Shown in pieces: positions 18,994 to 21,428 of a stretch of 21,428 nt of DNA. The DNA lies in the NCBI GenBank assembly GCA_900548775.1, contig URLM01000034.1, positions 1-21,428 of the forward strand, written 5' to 3'. Position 1 is the stretch's first letter, and the number at the start of each line of letters is the position of its first letter. The notes under the pieces are model-generated. The model was not told the origin of the DNA. It did not search any database and saw nothing but the letters and a program-made list of their open reading frames with translations. The position numbers and the translations under genes are program-made. The DNA is from an uncultured Olsenella sp. (lineage in GTDB: Bacteria > Actinomycetota > Coriobacteriia > Coriobacteriales > Atopobiaceae).

Positions 18994-21428
18994 TTGACCA
19001 CTACAAGGGGCATAGAGCTCCTGGCGCCAGCCGGAGGTCCCGAGGCGTTCAACGCCGCGCTGGCAGCCGGCGCAAATGCCATCTACTGCGGACTGGGCAA
19101 CAACTTCAATGCCCGGCGCAGCGCGCACAACTTCACCGACGAGACCTTTGGCGAGGCGTGCCGCCGTGCGCACCTGGCAGGAGCTCGCGTCTACGTGACG
19201 GTGAACATTGCCGTCGCCACGCGCGAGATTCCGCAGGTGCTCGAGCTTATCCGCCGCGCCTGGCTGCTGGGGGCAGACGCCTTCATCATCCAGGACTGGG
19301 GACTTCTCGCCGAGGTGCGCCGCAGCTGGCCAGAGATCGAGTGCCACGTCTCCACCCAGGCCAACGTGCACGACGCCCGTGGCACCGCCTGGTGCCGCGA
19401 GCTGGGAGTGGCGCGCGTGACGCTCTCGCGCGAGCTCTCGCTGGAGGAGATGCGCACCATCTCGCACGAGGGCGTTGAGCTTGAGGCCTTTGGCCACGGG
19501 GCACTCTGCTTCTGCTACTCCGGCGTGTGCATGATGAGCTCTCTTGCGGGTGGGCGCTCGGCCAACCGAGGCCTCTGCGCGCAGCCGTGCCGTCTGCCAT
19601 ACGACCTGGTTGACGAGGACGGCCACGTAATCGAGGCCCCCGGCCGTACGCGCCCCCTCTGCCCCAAGGACTATTGCGTTGTTGATGACCTTCCGCAGCT
19701 GCGTGACGCGGGCGTGGCCTCGCTCAAGGTCGAGGGCCGCATGAAGTCGCCGGACTACGTGTACTCCGTGATCTCTGCCTACCGCGGGGCGCTCGACGCG
19801 CTGGCTGCGGGCGAGAAGGACGAGAAGGCCGTGGCCGCACGCCACCGCACGCTGCGCCGCGTCTTCAACCGCGACTTCACCGACGCCTACCTCTGGGGCC
19901 GCTCCGGCGACGAGATGATGAGCTACGAGCGCTCAAACAACCGCGGCGAGCTGGTGGGCGAGGTCGTCTCGTCCCGCCGCCTGGAGGACACGCTCGTGCG
20001 GCGCGGTGGCTCCGACGGCGGGCGCGAGCGCATGCGGCGCCTCACCTGCGCGGACGTGGGGATTCGCCTGGACCAGCCGGTGGGGGAGGGCGATCTGCTC
20101 GAGCTTAGGCCGGTGGAGGACCCCTCGCAGTTCCTCACGGTGCGCGCCGAGCGCGCGGCAGCGGCTGGCGAGACGATCACCTGTCGTGCTTCTCGACCCA
20201 TCCCGGCGGGCGCGGTGGTGCGCGTGATTCGCTCGCAGGCGGCGATGGACGCCGCCGCGCGCGTCTCCGGGCTGGACGTGCCGCGCCGCCGTCCCGTCAC
20301 CGTGACGGTGCGGGCGCGCCTGGGCGAGCCCTTCTCGGTGACGCTTGCCTGCGCGGACGGGAGCGCTTCTGCCACGGCGGAGGGCTTTGTGGTGGAGCCG
20401 GCTCGCACCAAGGCCGTGACCAGGCAAGACCTTGTCGAGCACGTGGGTCGCATGGGGCAGAGCCCCTTCGAGCCCGTCTCGTTTGAGGTTGAGATGGACG
20501 AGGGCGCGGGCATGGGCTTCTCGGCCGTGCACAAGGTGCGCGCGCGGGCGTGCAGTGCCCTTGAGCAGCAGATTCTTGCTGCGTACGAGGCGCGTGAGGC
20601 GGGACTGGCCGTTGCGCCCTCGGCACGCGGCGTGGCTTCGCGCCTGGTGGAGGTGCGCGAGGGGGACGGCCTTGCCGCGCCGGACGCATGGACGCGGCCA
20701 GCTCCGGAGGCCTGTGCGCTTGTCGCCACCGCCGGTGCCGCTCGCGCCGCGTTCGAGGCCGGCGCCGCGCGCGTCTACGCGACGTCGGACGCGCTTGAGG
20801 ACGGCGAGGCGTGGCCGGAGGGCGTGATCCCCTGGCTCGACGAGGTGTGCCGCGAGGGCGACCACGCACGGCTTGACCCCTGGGTGCGCGTCGGCCAGCC
20901 CTTGGGCGTGGGCAATGTCTCTGAGCTGGCGCTTGCCGCCTCGCGCGGGGCGCTGCCCGAGGTGCGTACCTGCATCCCCGTGCACAACGAGAGCTGCCTT
21001 GTGGCGCTTGAGACGGCGGGCGCCGAGGGGTTCTGGCTCTCGCCCGAGCTCACGCTGGAGGAAGTCTGTGCGCTTGCGGGTGCGGCGTCGGTGCCCGTGG
21101 GGCTTGTGGTCTCGGGGCGCGCGCGTGCCATGACCAGCGAGCACTGCGTGCTTCAGGCGGCCGGGCGCTGCATCCATGACTGCCCCAACTGCGAGCTGCG
21201 CTGCCGGCGCCTCTCGCTGCGCGACATCGACGGCAACCTCCTACCGGTGCGCACGGACGTCCACGGACGCTCGCGCATCTGGGCGGCGCATCCGCTGGAC
21301 GCAACGCCGCAGGCAGATGCCCTTGTCGCCGCTGGCGTCACGCGCCTTATGGCCGACGCCACGCTCCTCTCGCCCGAGGAGTGCGCGTTTGCCGTCGAGC
21401 GCGTGGTGCGCGCGCTTGCCGCCGTGGC
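18994..21428 (+). CDS. U32 family peptidase / RNA-hydroxylation protein (TrhP/RlhA-like), partial at right edge
   Basis: 811 codons are visible without a stop. The N-terminus IELLAPAGGPEAFNAALAAGANAIYCG is the standard U32 barrel start. The PROSITE-type signature EAFGHGALCFCYSGVCMMSS (164-183) and GRSANRGLCAQPCR (187-200) supply the Cys cluster (172, 179, 195, 199). LKVEGRMKSPDYVYSVI (244-260) follows. Later comes a DUF3656-like middle region, and near 726-740 a second Cys cluster (CIHDCPNCELRCRR). Members once called collagenases are now known in Escherichia coli and Bacillus as tRNA or 23S rRNA hydroxylation factors (TrhP, RlhA) using an Fe-S cluster. The large size and second Cys cluster match the long U32 form of Gram-positive bacteria. 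Which RNA it acts on cannot be told. The TTG start is fixed by AAGGAG. Confidence 0.9.
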   Translation, partial: MTTTRGIELLAPAGGPEAFNAALAAGANAIYCGLGNNFNARRSAHNFTDETFGEACRRAHLAGARVYVTVNIAVATREIPQVLELIRRAWLLGADAFIIQDWGLLAEVRRSWPEIECHVSTQANVHDARGTAWCRELGVARVTLSRELSLEEMRTISHEGVELEAFGHGALCFCYSGVCMMSSLAGGRSANRGLCAQPCRLPYDLVDEDGHVIEAPGRTRPLCPKDYCVVDDLPQLRDAGVASLKVEGRMKSPDYVYSVISAYRGALDALAAGEKDEKAVAARHRTLRRVFNRDFTDAYLWGRSGDEMMSYERSNNRGELVGEVVSSRRLEDTLVRRGGSDGGRERMRRLTCADVGIRLDQPVGEGDLLELRPVEDPSQFLTVRAERAAAAGETITCRASRPIPAGAVVRVIRSQAAMDAAARVSGLDVPRRRPVTVTVRARLGEPFSVTLACADGSASATAEGFVVEPARTKAVTRQDLVEHVGRMGQSPFEPVSFEVEMDEGAGMGFSAVHKVRARACSALEQQILAAYEAREAGLAVAPSARGVASRLVEVREGDGLAAPDAWTRPAPEACALVATAGAARAAFEAGAARVYATSDALEDGEAWPEGVIPWLDEVCREGDHARLDPWVRVGQPLGVGNVSELALAASRGALPEVRTCIPVHNESCLVALETAGAEGFWLSPELTLEEVCALAGAASVPVGLVVSGRARAMTSEHCVLQAAGRCIHDCPNCELRCRRLSLRDIDGNLLPVRTDVHGRSRIWAAHPLDATPQADALVAAGVTRLMADATLLSPEECAFAVERVVRALAAV

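Noticed and set aside
19933..21177. 414-codon minus-strand open frame within the U32 gene
   Set aside because: The plus strand carries the continuous U32 protein with its signature. The minus translation has no family features.
1..21428. tRNA or rRNA genes
   Set aside because: I saw no cloverleaf-like TTCGA-containing arms or rRNA blocks on either strand.

Overview
The window reads as a GC-rich (roughly two-thirds G+C), anaerobic, Gram-positive actinobacterial chromosome. It is most likely from class Coriobacteriia, in or near Olsenella/Atopobium/Collinsella. That placement rests on protein style, codon use, the [FeFe]-hydrogenase regulator at the left edge and a Coriobacteria-style DUF559 protein; it is an inference, because no rRNA or other marker is present. 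Strong Shine-Dalgarno sites sit ahead of many non-ATG starts: GTG for uppP, argR, the DUF559 gene and the DUF6541 gene, and TTG for the acyltransferase, tyrS and U32 genes.

Layout. 1-3710 is leftward: a partial TM1266-type hydrogenase regulator, a 61-bp tandem-repeat spacer, a HelD-type RNA polymerase-recycling helicase, and a small operon of engB (ribosome assembly GTPase) with a 116-residue protein of unknown function. 3711-6051 is the accessory part. A rightward gene for a protein with an AbiEi-like N-terminus and a DUF559/Vsr-like nuclease C-terminus is bracketed by two inverted copies of an 80-90 bp palindromic element. It is followed by GC-rich short repeats, a small single-pass membrane protein with no ordinary start codon, and a hairpin framed by 17-bp direct repeats.

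6052-8011 is rightward: uppP (undecaprenyl-diphosphatase) and a proline iminopeptidase. 8103-9203 is leftward: a membrane-anchored C39-like protein whose expected catalytic Cys is Ser. argR (9566-10000, rightward) meets a class A penicillin-binding protein (10127-12394, leftward) at a strong shared terminator hairpin. A DUF6541 membrane protein (12525-14531, leftward) diverges from a membrane acyltransferase (14708-15808). Then come tyrS and a DUF2142-like membrane protein whose start overlaps the tyrS stop. The window ends inside a U32-family peptidase/RNA-hydroxylation protein.

Theme. Many genes serve the envelope: lipid-carrier recycling (UppP), peptidoglycan polymerisation (PBP), and probable surface glycan building or decoration (DUF6541, acyltransferase, DUF2142-like). 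They are interleaved with housekeeping translation and transcription genes. The best candidate for something undescribed is the 3881-5510 unit (palindromic element, nuclease-fold gene, inverted palindromic element). A second window-wide signal is strong over-representation of the hexamer TTCTCG/CGAGAA, including in non-coding DNA.
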